Counted from the stretch's first letter, positions 1 through 8,094 are shown. The stretch is DNA of 64,000 bases from CANHBY01 sp046342195 (GCA_046342195.1 JBKDQE010000013.1:1-64000), one strand, 5' to 3'. Translations and numbers: made by a program. Notes: a model not told the origin generated them from the letters alone.

Positions 1-491
1 GACACCTGCCCACCGACGCCACGATATTTCAGACAAAGACTGGGCTCTGCTGAAGCCACTACTTCCGGGTCGGACCGGGCAGTGGGGCGGTGTGGCTCAT
101 GAGGAGAAAACCAAGGAATGAGTCGCACCAAAGGGGGCTCAACACGAAGCTACATTTGGCCGTGGATGCGTTTGGTATGCCGGTCCGAATTATTGCTACG
201 GAAGGTACCCGGGCGGATTGCGCTGAGGCTGCAAGCCTGATTGAGGGTATTGATGCCGAGCCTCTGATTGCCGACAAAGGCTGTGACAGTGACGCCATCA
301 TTCGACAGGCCCGGAGCCAAGGCATGCAAGCGCAAATACCGCCACGCAAGAATCGCAAGGAGCCACGCGACCATGACAAGCCCCTCTACCGCCAGCGTCA
401 CCCAGTCGAGAATGCTTTTTTGCACCTCAAGGGATGGCGCGGCATTGCCACGCGTTACGCTAAAAATCTGGCTTCATTCCTCGCTGTATAA
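1..491 (+). pseudogene. IS5-family transposase, internal deletion plus frameshift
   Basis: Two parts of a DDE transposase are recognisable. Bases 2-80 encode the N-terminal signature with HDISDKDWALLKPLLPGR in frame 2. Bases about 130-491 encode the catalytic C-terminal half in frame 3, with NTKLHLAVDAFGMP, a LIADKGCDSD block (second catalytic Asp) and RHPVENAFLHLKGWRGIATRY (catalytic Glu region). The stretch of about 90 residues normally between them is missing. Reading back from the C-terminal half, the frame breaks at a run of five Gs near 131-135, where intact relatives would have six. This is inactive IS debris. The family call is confident; the subgroup is not. Confidence 0.7.
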
Positions 492-576
492 AAAATGCCA
501 TGGCGAGCATTTGCAATACCGGAGATTTCCTCAAGAGATCATTTGATGATTGACAAAGACTTTTCGAAAAGGCGCC
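1..576 (+). mobile_element. Decayed IS5-family insertion sequence, left end outside window
   Basis: The segment holds a broken IS5-type transposase gene (1-491) followed by an untranslated tail. About 80 bases of the tail (roughly 497-576) resemble, in reverse orientation, a second IS end at 46631-46707: both share a TTTGCAA block, a CTCAAGAGA/TTCAAGAGA block and an AAAGACTTT block. I take about 576 as the right end by that comparison. The left end lies before the window. The element cannot transpose by itself because its transposase is broken. Confidence 0.6.
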
Positions 577-724
577 AGCGCACTCATGAGGGCATCCGGC
601 AGAGCCAACACTTCATGGGGCCAACTCAATGGCGTATGATTTTTACATTTCTTGAAGATAGCCTTGAGTGGATCTGCTGATTCCAAAAAATCAGCCCTGA
701 TTGAATCCGCCTCTGCGTCGCATT

Positions 725-1468
725 TCAGTTCATGTCGTTTTGTGCTTGAAGGCTGGGGTCGAGCGCGCTGCGCTCATCAAAAACAAAACACTGGCCTTCA
801 TAATGTTCCGTTCCCACTTCCTCAAAGTATTTCAGAATGCCACCTTCAAGTTGCAGTACCTTTTCAATGCCCGCTTTGGCCATAAAGAGGGCGGCTTTTT
901 CGCAACGAATCCCGCCGGTGCAGTAACTCACAACAGTTTTTCCATGAAATTCATCCCGATGTAACCGAACCGCCTCGGTGAATTCGCTGAACTTGTTGAG
1001 CCTCCAGTCAATCGCTCCACGGAAGCGACCAACATCCACCTCAAATGCGTTACGCGTGTCAAGCATGACGATCGGGCGGCCTTCGTCATCAACACCGCTG
1101 CGTAGCCAGCGAGCTAAGGTACCGGAAGAAACAGACGGTGCGCGCTGGCTATAGGGTTGAATAGTAGGATGATTCATGCGAATGATCTCGCGCTTGATTT
1201 TTACCCGCAGTTTAGCGAAGGGCACAATATTAGACTCGCTTTCTTTGGGCTCAATGGATTGCAGTAGGGGGTCTTGGCGCAGCCATGCGACCATGGCTCG
1301 CACAGACTCGTGGGGGCCCGCGAGAAAGACGTTGACCCCTTCCTCAGCCAGCAAGACCGTGCCAAGCAAACTCAACTCTTGCGCGCGAAGATGAATCCGA
1401 TCGCGTAGAGAGGGGAGGTTGTCCAAGGGAACAAAAAGGTAACAAGAAATGTTCAGGATATGCTTCAC
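725..1468 (-). CDS. trhO: tRNA uridine(34) hydroxylase TrhO (rhodanese-fold)
   Basis: This 247-residue protein matches the TrhO/YceA family, which carries out the oxygen-dependent first step of 5-oxyuridine (cmo5U/mo5U) formation at tRNA wobble position 34 in the cytosol. Visible features are an N-terminal acylphosphatase-like part (about 1-95, with LAEEGVNVFLAG) and a C-terminal rhodanese domain (about 115-230). The catalytic loop is SYCTGGIRCEKA, with both conserved cysteines. The length is somewhat shorter than longer family members, which carry an extra C-terminal zinc region absent here. It stands alone: an IS relic lies downstream and a 340-base gap upstream. No operon partner is evident. 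An alternative label is 'rhodanese-related sulfurtransferase'. Confidence 0.88.
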   Translation of the reverse strand: MKHILNISCYLFVPLDNLPSLRDRIHLRAQELSLLGTVLLAEEGVNVFLAGPHESVRAMVAWLRQDPLLQSIEPKESESNIVPFAKLRVKIKREIIRMNHPTIQPYSQRAPSVSSGTLARWLRSGVDDEGRPIVMLDTRNAFEVDVGRFRGAIDWRLNKFSEFTEAVRLHRDEFHGKTVVSYCTGGIRCEKAALFMAKAGIEKVLQLEGGILKYFEEVGTEHYEGQCFVFDERSALDPSLQAQNDMN

Positions 1469-1808
1469 AATGCAGCAATTGTATGTTGTTAGATTTGCAA
1501 AAATTGATTGAACCTCGATTCACCTGAATATTCTTGCTGCCCAGAAACTCAGGGCGAAAATCTTGGTGGCATGCTGCTCAATGATGCTCTGAATCGTACG
1601 AATTAAAAATCAATACGCCACTTATCTCTATCGGATTTTGAGCAAACATCCCTAAGGGATGTCCCTTATTGGGCTACAATTTCCGGCTAGGCCTATGGGG
1701 CTGCGGTCTCTGCACTGGCCTGAACCTGTCGCTTGATCGGTGCATTTTCAGCACCTTCGCGACCACCCATCAACTACCCCTCAATTTTTAAATTGATTAA
1801 GGACAAAT
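1469..1808. other. Intergenic region between trhO and lipoprotein gene
   Basis: This 340-base gap lies between two divergent genes. A TACAAT hexamer at 1675-1680 could be a -10 element for the lipoprotein gene, but no good -35 lies 17 bases upstream. A purine-rich AAGGA at about 1800-1804 is the probable ribosome-binding site for the gene starting at 1809. I see no coding sequence and no strong hairpin. Confidence 0.4.
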
Positions 1809-2093
1809 ATGAAATCGTTACTCCTGTTGACCTCATTGGTTGTTGCTCTCTCTGCCTGTGGCAAAAAGCCTGAGGTCATCGAAACCCCTACGGTTCCACC
1901 TGTAACGCCATCCAGCCCCACCACTGTACCTGCAGTGCCATCTAGTACCCCTGCTGCATCGGCCACGGAACTTGTGGCTCCGGGTGCATCCTCAGTCAAT
2001 GCCACTCCCTCTTCTGCCACTTCTGCCGAGGTCAGTGCCCCAGCAGATTCAGCCTCTGCTCCGGCTACTCCTTCAACTGCACCCATCAAGTAA
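1809..2093 (+). CDS. Small Pro/Ala/Ser/Thr-rich lipoprotein, function unknown
   Basis: This 94-residue protein begins with a short basic start, a hydrophobic stretch and the lipobox LSAC at residues 14-17 (signal peptidase II cleavage before Cys17). It should be lipid-anchored in the envelope. The Gly-Lys-Lys after the Cys gives no inner-membrane-retention Asp. The rest (about 25-94) is low-complexity, dominated by Pro, Ala, Ser, Thr and Val, typical of a flexible linker rather than a folded domain. An AAGGA Shine-Dalgarno motif sits about 5 bases before the ATG. No partner gene is adjacent. I do not recognise a named family, and the short repetitive composition makes function unassignable. 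Confidence 0.6.
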   Translation: MKSLLLLTSLVVALSACGKKPEVIETPTVPPVTPSSPTTVPAVPSSTPAASATELVAPGASSVNATPSSATSAEVSAPADSASAPATPSTAPIK

Positions 2094-2108
2094 CTTAGTG
2101 TAGTCATG

Positions 2109-2139
2109 GCAACAGCGCAGTTGAATGCCTGGCTGTTGC
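2109..2139 (+). terminator. Stem-loop after lipoprotein gene
   Basis: GCAACAGC (2109-2116) pairs perfectly with GCTGTTGC (2132-2139) across a 15-base loop, 15 bases after the stop codon. It is followed by an A-rich run rather than a T tract on this strand, so it may stabilise the mRNA or stop transcription only weakly. Confidence 0.4.
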
Positions 2140-2245
2140 TGAAAAATAGCTTGAAAATTTGCCACCCCGATTTTCGTGGCCTCCTGTTTTTTTAGTGAAC
2201 TTATGGTGGGCCGCTAATTCTCTACAGGGTCATCATATGATCAGC

Positions 2246-2410
2246 CCTCAAAGTTTTTGGCGGTTCCCCGTTGATCGGTGTGAACCCCCACCAGCGCGGC
2301 ATTGACTGCGACAACCAAGATTTCAAGCAGGTTACGCGCCATCTTGCCCGCCTGCCTTGGGTCTATGGTCAATACAAAGATATCCGCAAAACGCAGCCCC
2401 CCTCCTGTCT
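2246..2410 (-). pseudogene. Possible ISAs1-family transposase N-terminal fragment
   Basis: Read on the minus strand, this stretch encodes about 50 residues containing RFADIFVLTIDPRQAGKMAR followed by NLLEILVVAVNAALVG. That resembles the N-terminal pattern of ISAs1/H-repeat transposases (F-x-D-I-x-DPR, a basic stretch, then LLEIL-x-IA-x-x-A-x-x-x-G). It ends in a TGA near 2246, and no catalytic part follows. The remainder of the 2140-2617 gap shows a short palindrome near 2520-2536 and no other coding signal. The call rests on pattern memory only. Confidence 0.35.
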
Positions 2411-2617
2411 TCACAGCAAACTCAAAAAATACAGAAAGCTAAGCCAATCTGGGCGGAACGAACATTACTCTTTGCAGAGGTTCTCAAGGCCTTGATTTTA
2501 AAAGCGTATTTTTCCTGAAGGAACCTCAAGGTTCTCGTATGATTGCCCGCTACTATAGTGGGAAAATGATATCTCGCAGTTTTTTTCAGGATAATTGGAA
2601 GGTAACCTAGATACACC

Positions 2618-4996
2618 ATGAGCCTTTCAAAAAACAATGAATCACCAACGAGGCAACATACCTTGGTTCTGGCTCACCGAAGCTGGATTTCAAAATTCAT
2701 GAGGGCTTTTTTCTGGGCTCTCGGGCTGATCTTCGTTGGGCTGATATCAAGCTTTCTGATCCTTTTACTTGCTTTGGCCGCAGCTCACAGTAACCTCCCG
2801 GATATTGAAGGGCTGAGTGACTATCGTCCTAAGCTGCCTATGCGTATTTACTCTAGTGATAATGTGCTGCTAGGCGAATACGGTGAGGAGCGCCGGATTT
2901 TCACCCCGATCGCGCAAATTCCAAAGGTGATGAAAGATGCTGTGCTGGCCATTGAAGATTCCCGTTTCTATCAGCATGGGGGGATAGATTATGTAGGTAT
3001 CGCCCGTGCTGGCTTGGCAAATTTTGGTGAAGCCAGAAGCCAAGGAGCATCGACAATCACCATGCAGTTGGCTCGAAACTTTTACCTTTCTACTGAGAAA
3101 ACCCTGATTCGAAAAATTTATGAGATTTTGCTGGCACTCAAAATTGAACGGCAACTGACCAAAGATCAAATTCTTGAGCTTTATATGAACCAGATTTTTC
3201 TGGGAAAGCACGCCTACGGGTTTGCTGCTGCCTGCGAAATTTACTTTGGCAAGCCTCTGAAAGAAATCACCATCGCTGAGGCAGCCATGCTCGCTGGGCT
3301 GCCCAAAGCGCCTTCGGCCTATAACCCTTTAGTCAACCCAAGCCGAGCGACCAAGCGTCAGCTCTATATTATTGACCGAATGCTGGAAAATGGTTTTATT
3401 ACCCAAGCACAGAAGGTTGAAGCCAAGGCCCAGCAGTTGAAGTACCGAAACAATTCTGATGTGCCAACTCACTCTGAATATGTCACGGAGACGGCGCGAC
3501 AGTTGATTTTCAACCAGTATGGTAATGAAGCCTATTCGCGTGGACTGAACGTGTATTTGACGGTTGACTCTGTTCAGCAGAGAGCTGCCTATCGGGCCCT
3601 GCGCAAGGGTATTATGGACTACGAGCGCAGACAAGCCTACCGAGGCCCAGAAGATTTTATCGAGCTTCCAAAAGAGCCCAAGGATTGGGATGCTCGAATT
3701 GGGGAAGCCCTCAGCGATCACCCTGATGATGACGATCTGAAAGCGGGCGTTGTGGTTGAGGCTTCACCACGCAAGGTGGTGGTGATATTGCAAAGCGGAG
3801 AATCAATCACTATCACAGGAGATGGACTTCGCGTGGCATCGTCAAGTTTATCAAATAAGGCCAACCCCAATTTACAGATTCGAGTGGGCTCTGTCATTCG
3901 TGTCACACGTACAAACAAAGAATGGGCTATCACGCAGCAGCCAGAGGTTGAAGGGGCATTTGTTGCCATGGATCCAAAGTCTGGGTCCATTCGTGCCTTG
4001 GTGGGTGGCTTCGATTACTCAAAGAGTAAATTCAACCATGTGACTCAGGCTTGGCGGCAACCAGGCTCTAGCTTTAAACCCTTCATTTATTCTGCAGCAT
4101 TAGAAAAAGGGTTTACTCCGGCCACAGTTGTCAATGACTCTCCTTTGTTCTTTGGTCCCGATGTGACAGGGGGCCGGCCTTGGGAGCCGAAGAATTATGA
4201 CGGGACTTTCGAGGGCCCAATGACGATTCGGCGTGCTTTGGCAAAATCAAAAAATATGGTATCTATTCGCTTGCTCAATGCCATAGGAGCAGGCTATGCC
4301 CAGACTTGGATTGGTCGTTTTGGATTTGAACCAGACAAACACCCTGCTTACCTGACTATGGCTCTCGGTGCCGGTTTGGTAACGCCGCTACAACTTGCCA
4401 CAGGCTATGCTGTATTCGCCAATGGCGGCTACCATCTTCAGCCCCAGTTAATCGCGCACATTACTGAGTCAAATGGACGTATTCTTAATGAATTCGATTC
4501 CCCTGTACTAGACGAATCCATGCGAACCCTGGATGCCAGAAATGCATTCTTGATGAACAGCCTTCTGCAAGAGGTTACTCGCTCGGGTACTGCAGCACGT
4601 GCTTCAACGATACTGAAAAGAAGTGATCTTTACGGCAAAACAGGAACCACCAATGATTCCATGGATGCTTGGTTCGCAGGGTATCAGCGATCCTTGGTTG
4701 CGGTCGCTTGGGTGGGTTATGACACACCACGTAAATTGGGAGATCGAGAAACGGGGGGCGGGTTGGCCTTACCGATTTGGATTGATTTTATGTCGGTTGC
4801 GCTCAAAGGGGTTCCGATTGCTGAGGCCCAGGTCCCAGAAGGCGTTTTGAGTATTCATGGAGAATGGTTCTTTGAGGAATTCACGAAAAATTTAGGGGTG
4901 AAAAGCCTTGGCTTAGAAAATCCGCCTCAGCAGGCTACGCCGCCACCTACCGCAGAGGATGAGCGACGCAGTATCCTGGATCTCTTTTCTCGCTGA
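2618..4996 (+). CDS. mrcA: Penicillin-binding protein 1A (bifunctional transglycosylase/transpeptidase)
   Basis: This 792-residue class A PBP polymerises and cross-links peptidoglycan in the periplasm while anchored in the inner membrane. One N-terminal membrane segment (about residues 28-52) precedes the GT51 glycosyltransferase domain (about 70-245), with EDSRFYQHGG (catalytic Glu) and GASTITMQLARN. The transpeptidase domain shows the SxxK box in RQPGSSFKPFIYSAALEKG, an SKN motif and KTGTTN. An OB-like insert (about 330-440) separates the two, as in PBP1A. The start is supported by GGAAGG about 15 bases upstream, rather far; an internal Met at about residue 29 (RAFFWALG) is the alternative. 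Downstream it converges on rlmB. All active-site motifs are intact. Confidence 0.93.
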   Translation: MSLSKNNESPTRQHTLVLAHRSWISKFMRAFFWALGLIFVGLISSFLILLLALAAAHSNLPDIEGLSDYRPKLPMRIYSSDNVLLGEYGEERRIFTPIAQIPKVMKDAVLAIEDSRFYQHGGIDYVGIARAGLANFGEARSQGASTITMQLARNFYLSTEKTLIRKIYEILLALKIERQLTKDQILELYMNQIFLGKHAYGFAAACEIYFGKPLKEITIAEAAMLAGLPKAPSAYNPLVNPSRATKRQLYIIDRMLENGFITQAQKVEAKAQQLKYRNNSDVPTHSEYVTETARQLIFNQYGNEAYSRGLNVYLTVDSVQQRAAYRALRKGIMDYERRQAYRGPEDFIELPKEPKDWDARIGEALSDHPDDDDLKAGVVVEASPRKVVVILQSGESITITGDGLRVASSSLSNKANPNLQIRVGSVIRVTRTNKEWAITQQPEVEGAFVAMDPKSGSIRALVGGFDYSKSKFNHVTQAWRQPGSSFKPFIYSAALEKGFTPATVVNDSPLFFGPDVTGGRPWEPKNYDGTFEGPMTIRRALAKSKNMVSIRLLNAIGAGYAQTWIGRFGFEPDKHPAYLTMALGAGLVTPLQLATGYAVFANGGYHLQPQLIAHITESNGRILNEFDSPVLDESMRTLDARNAFLMNSLLQEVTRSGTAARASTILKRSDLYGKTGTTNDSMDAWFAGYQRSLVAVAWVGYDTPRKLGDRETGGGLALPIWIDFMSVALKGVPIAEAQVPEGVLSIHGEWFFEEFTKNLGVKSLGLENPPQQATPPPTAEDERRSILDLFSR

Positions 4997-5087
4997 CAGA
5001 CTTAGAAAATGGGCCTCTGGCGATGTGGTGGCAACTCAGTCAAATGGCTATTGTTGGTTTAGGTGGAAAGCCTCTCCGCAAAAAACC

Positions 5088-5855
5088 TTATCCTGGCGAC
5101 TGGCGCTGACGGAGTGTTTCATAAAGACAAATTGCGCTGGATACTGATACATTCAGGCTTTCAACAGCACCACGCATCGGCAGGTAAACGAGCTGATCGC
5201 AGGTTTTGCGCGTCAATTGACGCATACCTTGGCCTTCTGCCCCAAAAACCCAAGCCACTGGGCCCGTAAGATCCAGATCAAAGATAGACTTTTGGGCGTT
5301 ATCTGAAGTGCCAATGATTTGAATGTCTCTCTCCTTGAGTTCATTGAGAGTTCGGGCCAGGTTCGTCACCATGAAATACGGAACCGTTTCGGCTGCACCG
5401 CTGGCCACTTTCGAAACAGTTGCATTGATTCCCACGGCATGATCTTTCGGAGCAATCACGGCTTGAGCTCCAGCACCATCAGCCACCCTCAGACAAGCTC
5501 CGAGGTTGTGCGGATCGGTAACCCCATCCAGTACCAATAACATCAACTCACTTGCTGCAAAAGTTTCCAGGGTGCCATCCAGAGATCGGCTGAGTTGAAG
5601 TGGCTTGACACGCGCTACCACGCCTTGATGATTCGACGTTCCACATATCTTATGCAAAGCATCATCATCACTTTCTATCAAGCGCAGAGATGCACCCTCA
5701 AGCTTCTGCAAAAAATCGCGCATTCGTTGATCTCGGCGGGTTTGATCAAAATAAACTTCCAGAATGGTTTCAGGAGCGGTCTTGTATCGGACACGAATGG
5801 CATGAAACCCAAACAGAGTTTGGATAGAAACGGGGGATGGAAAGATTTTTTTCAT
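5088..5855 (-). CDS. rlmB: 23S rRNA (guanosine-2251-2'-O)-methyltransferase RlmB
   Basis: This 255-residue SPOUT methyltransferase has the TrmH/SpoU layout: an N-terminal L30e-like substrate domain (about 10-90, GFHAIRVRY) and a C-terminal knotted SAM-binding domain. The three SpoU motifs are DPHNLGACLR (motif 1), VFGAEGQGM (motif 2) and SLNVSVSSAICLYE (motif 3). It would methylate the peptidyl-transferase loop of 23S rRNA. TrmH paralogues are less likely because of the N-terminal domain. An AGGAGG Shine-Dalgarno directly abuts the ATG at 5855 with no spacer, which is unusually tight, but no alternative in-frame ATG/GTG/TTG lies close downstream. It converges with the PBP1A gene, 91 bases apart. 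Confidence 0.9.
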   Translation of the reverse strand: MKKIFPSPVSIQTLFGFHAIRVRYKTAPETILEVYFDQTRRDQRMRDFLQKLEGASLRLIESDDDALHKICGTSNHQGVVARVKPLQLSRSLDGTLETFAASELMLLVLDGVTDPHNLGACLRVADGAGAQAVIAPKDHAVGINATVSKVASGAAETVPYFMVTNLARTLNELKERDIQIIGTSDNAQKSIFDLDLTGPVAWVFGAEGQGMRQLTRKTCDQLVYLPMRGAVESLNVSVSSAICLYETLRQRQSPG

Positions 5856-6017
5856 CCTCCTATGGTAGTGGAGAGACCAAAGCGCACACCGCTATGCGAC
5901 GATTCAAGCTGAGCCTGCCCAGCTTCTAACAGCCACCAATAAACCTAACATCAGGGGCTGATGCAGCATGGCGGTGTCCCGAATTTAGTTGAAGGTTTGA
6001 ATCAGTGGCAGGTTTGA

Positions 6018-6119
6018 TTATGCGGCCTTCAGTTCGGACTTTGAAGGCCGCAAGGTCTTGATGAGAGTCTTGATTTGCGCATGTCCGCGCACTCGCCGAA
6101 ATGATTTCTCAGCCTCTAG
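6018..6119 (-). pseudogene. IS256-family transposase C-terminal relic
   Basis: On the minus strand this encodes EAEKSFRRVRGHAQIKTLI and a short basic tail ending in TAA at 6018. This resembles the extreme C-terminus of IS256/mutator-type transposases (SFRR-x-x-G-x-x-x-x-x-x-LI). It is cut off at 6119, exactly where the IS427-type element inserted at a CTAG site. The rest of the transposase is not present on the other side of that insertion, so it was already truncated. Confidence 0.5.
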
Positions 6120-6170
6120 GCTGAATCGACATTCAGTAGCTAATACGGGATTTGTGGAGAGCCGTCCAGG

Positions 6171-6548
6171 ATGAACAACCCCAAGCGATACGAATTGACG
6201 CAAGCGCAGTGGGAGCGATTGGAGAAGGATCTGCCAGGCAAAGCAGGCGACCCAGGGCGCACAGGCGCGGACAACCGCACGTTCGTCAACGCAGTGCTAT
6301 GGGCTCTGCGCTCTGGCGCTCGGTGGATCGACCTGCCGCAGTGCTATGGCAAATACAAGACAGTGCACAAGCGCTTTACCCGCTGGGCCAGTGCCGGGGT
6401 GTGGGACAAAATATTTGCCATGCTGGTCAAAGACCAAGGCAATGACTACGTGCTGATTGACAGCACGATCGTTCGAGCCCACCAACAGGCGGTGACTGGG
6501 AGCGGGGGTAAAAAAACTCGGCTATGGGGCGTAGCCGAGGAGGATTAA
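6171..6548 (+). CDS. IS5-family transposase, OrfA (N-terminal part)
   Basis: This 125-residue frame carries the N-terminal DUF4096-type domain of IS5 transposases (LTQAQWERLEKDLPGK, NAVLWALRSGARWIDLP) and the first catalytic Asp in DYVLIDSTIVRAHQQA. On its own it ends after the frameshift window. A -1 slip at the A7 run (6510-6516) would join it to OrfB and give the full DDE enzyme of about 250 residues, which acts on the element's terminal repeats. Any unshifted product would lack the rest of the catalytic triad and might act as a regulator; that role is inferred. Confidence 0.8.
   Translation: MNNPKRYELTQAQWERLEKDLPGKAGDPGRTGADNRTFVNAVLWALRSGARWIDLPQCYGKYKTVHKRFTRWASAGVWDKIFAMLVKDQGNDYVLIDSTIVRAHQQAVTGSGGKKTRLWGVAEED
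6510..6539 (+). promoter_or_regulatory. Programmed -1 frameshift signal of the IS
   Basis: Seven consecutive A residues (6510-6516) are followed immediately by a perfect 8-bp hairpin, CTCGGCTA (6517-6524) / TAGCCGAG (6532-6539), with a 7-base loop. OrfA is read as AAA AAA in the zero frame and OrfB lies in the -1 frame. The arrangement therefore matches the slip-plus-stimulator design known from IS elements. Confidence 0.75.
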
Positions 6549-6931
6549 GCACAAAGATTCATCTGGCCAGTGATGCCCGGGGACGACCGCTGCGTTTAAT
6601 CTTGACACTTGGTCAGTCCAACGACATCACACAGACCGAGGCTTTGTTGGAGGGTTTTGAGCCCGCCCATGTGCTGGCCGACAAGGGTTACGACAGTCGA
6701 GCCTTGGTGGCTCATATTGAAGCCATGGACGCTGAGGCGGTGATTCCGCCGCGCAGTTGCCAACGAAGCCGAGCCTTTGACTCCAAAACCTGTCGTGCCC
6801 GCAATGCCATCGAGCGATGCTTTGCGCAACTCAAACAGTGGCGCAGCCTCGCCACACGCTACGACTGCAAAGACTCAAACTTCCGAGCATTCCTCTGTAT
6901 CGCCTCTTTCCTCATCTGGCAACCAATCTGA
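6524..6931 (+). CDS. IS5-family transposase, OrfB (catalytic C-terminal part)
   Basis: This frame supplies the rest of the DDE active site: STKIHLASDARGRPLR, VLADKGYDSRAL (second Asp), and RARNAIERCFAQLKQWRSLA followed by TRYD (Glu region, with the Y-x2-R-x3-E-type spacing of the family). It lies in the -1 frame relative to OrfA and overlaps it by 25 bases. Its own ATG (6524) sits inside the hairpin that follows the slippery run, so independent initiation is less likely than expression as an OrfA-OrfB fusion by frameshifting. Confidence 0.8.
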   Translation: MGRSRGGLSTKIHLASDARGRPLRLILTLGQSNDITQTEALLEGFEPAHVLADKGYDSRALVAHIEAMDAEAVIPPRSCQRSRAFDSKTCRARNAIERCFAQLKQWRSLATRYDCKDSNFRAFLCIASFLIWQPI

Positions 6932-6945
6932 ATGTCGATTCAGCC

Positions 6946-7079
6946 TAGGACTTACGCAAAACAGCCACCTCATTCCGCATTGCGAAAAATCTTGCAATTC
7001 CTCGAAAGCAAAAATTACGTAAGTTTTTGATTTGCATAGAATTTAATAATATTTAAAAGTTTCTTTTGCGTAAATCCTA
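6946..7079 (+). repeat. MITE copy 1 (134 bp, 16-bp terminal inverted repeats)
   Basis: The unit begins TAGGACTTACGCAAAA (6946-6961) and ends TTTTGCGTAAATCCTA (7064-7079), inverted repeats with one mismatch. A near-identical 134-bp copy in the same orientation lies at 15750-15883. It has no coding capacity. TA at both outer ends fits a TA target duplication, as for IS630/Tc1-mariner-derived MITEs. Its left edge abuts the CTAG duplication of the IS at 6120-6944. It lies 49 bases before gluQ. Confidence 0.8.
7027..7055 (+). promoter_or_regulatory. Sigma70-like promoter inside MITE, facing gluQ
   Basis: TTGATT (7027-7032) and TATTTA (7050-7055) are separated by 17 bases within the AT-rich right half of the MITE, pointing to gluQ at 7129. 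The same pair occurs in the second MITE copy upstream of fliD. Hexamer matches are moderate (4/6 each), so this is a candidate only. Confidence 0.35.
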
Positions 7080-7128
7080 TTTTCAACAGATTAACCCAAC
7101 GACTTGACCACGGGGCTTTCTTTTTGCC

Positions 7129-8094
7129 ATGATCATTTCCCCTGCATCTACCCCGTATCAGTATATTGGCCGCTTTGCCCCTTCCCCCAGCGGCCCCCTG
7201 CATGCAGGCTCGATCACCACTGCGTTGGCTTCTTGGTTGGATGCCCGTGCTCACGGTGGCCGTTGGTTGGTGCGTATCGAAGATATCGATACCCGACGAT
7301 GCCGCCCTGATTGGGTCCCTGTGATTTTTCGGCAGTTGGCGCGCTGTGGCATGCAGCCTGATGAGCCGCCTGTGTGGCAATCTGAGCGAGAAGCCTTGTA
7401 TCAATCGGCGCTGGCCCAATTGAGATCTGGGGGCCATACTTATGTTTGTGATTGCAGTCGAAGAGGTATTCAGGCGGCTTACCTTCAAATACAAGCCAGA
7501 GAAGCGATGCCCCCTGCCGGCGAGCTGCTTTATCCAGGAACCTGTCGGACGCGCCAACTGAAGTGCCTGCCTGGGCGCTCGGTGCGCTTGTACTGCGGTC
7601 GATCATCTCAGCCTCCTGCGCTTGTCGAGTGGTTTGATCGCCGGCTTGGCCCCCAACATGAAGACATCACGCAATCGGTGGGCGACTTTGTTCTCAAACG
7701 GCGGGATGGGCTTTGGGCTTACCAACTGGCGGTGGTTGTCGATGATGCAGCCCTGGGCATTACTCATGTGGTTCGCGGGGAAGATCTGGCTTCCAATACG
7801 GCCCGGCAAATTTATCTGCAAAAGCTGCTCGGTTGTGCTCCACCGCACTACCTGCATACCCCTTTGGTGCTTGATTCCGAACAGCGTAAACTGAGCAAGC
7901 ACCATGGTGCTCCGGCCGTGTGTGTTGAAACCCCCGAAGACATACGATCAGCCCTGCAAAACGCTGCCAAGGTTTTGCGCCTTTCCTTGCCCCAATATGT
8001 TTGGGAGCGCACCCCTCCTTCCGAATGCCTTTCTTGCTTGATTGTCGCCTGGAAGCAATCAAGATGGTTCCCTATCAATGCTCATCCCGCTTAA
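7129..8094 (+). CDS. gluQ: Glutamyl-Q tRNA(Asp) synthetase
   Basis: This 321-residue protein attaches glutamate to the queuosine base of tRNA(Asp). It resembles the catalytic half of glutamyl-tRNA synthetase and lacks the anticodon-binding domain. The class I HIGH-equivalent is FAPSPSGPLHAGS (about residues 15-27), and the KMSKS-equivalent is RKLSKHHGA (about 256-264). A CDC pair at about 106-108 with nearby Tyr/Cys corresponds to the zinc-binding segment. The ATG at 7129 gives 14 residues before the catalytic core; no strong ribosome-binding site is seen. The MITE with its promoter-like sequence lies just upstream. The presence of tgt nearby fits a cell that uses queuosine. Confidence 0.9.
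   Translation: MIISPASTPYQYIGRFAPSPSGPLHAGSITTALASWLDARAHGGRWLVRIEDIDTRRCRPDWVPVIFRQLARCGMQPDEPPVWQSEREALYQSALAQLRSGGHTYVCDCSRRGIQAAYLQIQAREAMPPAGELLYPGTCRTRQLKCLPGRSVRLYCGRSSQPPALVEWFDRRLGPQHEDITQSVGDFVLKRRDGLWAYQLAVVVDDAALGITHVVRGEDLASNTARQIYLQKLLGCAPPHYLHTPLVLDSEQRKLSKHHGAPAVCVETPEDIRSALQNAAKVLRLSLPQYVWERTPPSECLSCLIVAWKQSRWFPINAHPA

Larger units (their letters stand above)
6120..6944 (+). mobile_element. Intact-looking IS5-family (IS427-type) insertion sequence, 825 bp
   Basis: Perfect 17-bp terminal inverted repeats, GCTGAATCGACATTCAG at 6120-6136 and its reverse complement at 6928-6944, bound two overlapping transposase reading frames (6171-6548 and 6524-6931). CTAG flanks the element on both sides (6116-6119 and 6945-6948). 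That fits the 4-bp target duplication expected for this family, although CTAG is palindromic and short. The length, two-frame organisation and inverted repeats all fit the IS427 subgroup. No debris mutations are visible, so it could be recently active. It separates an IS256-type relic from a MITE. Confidence 0.85.
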
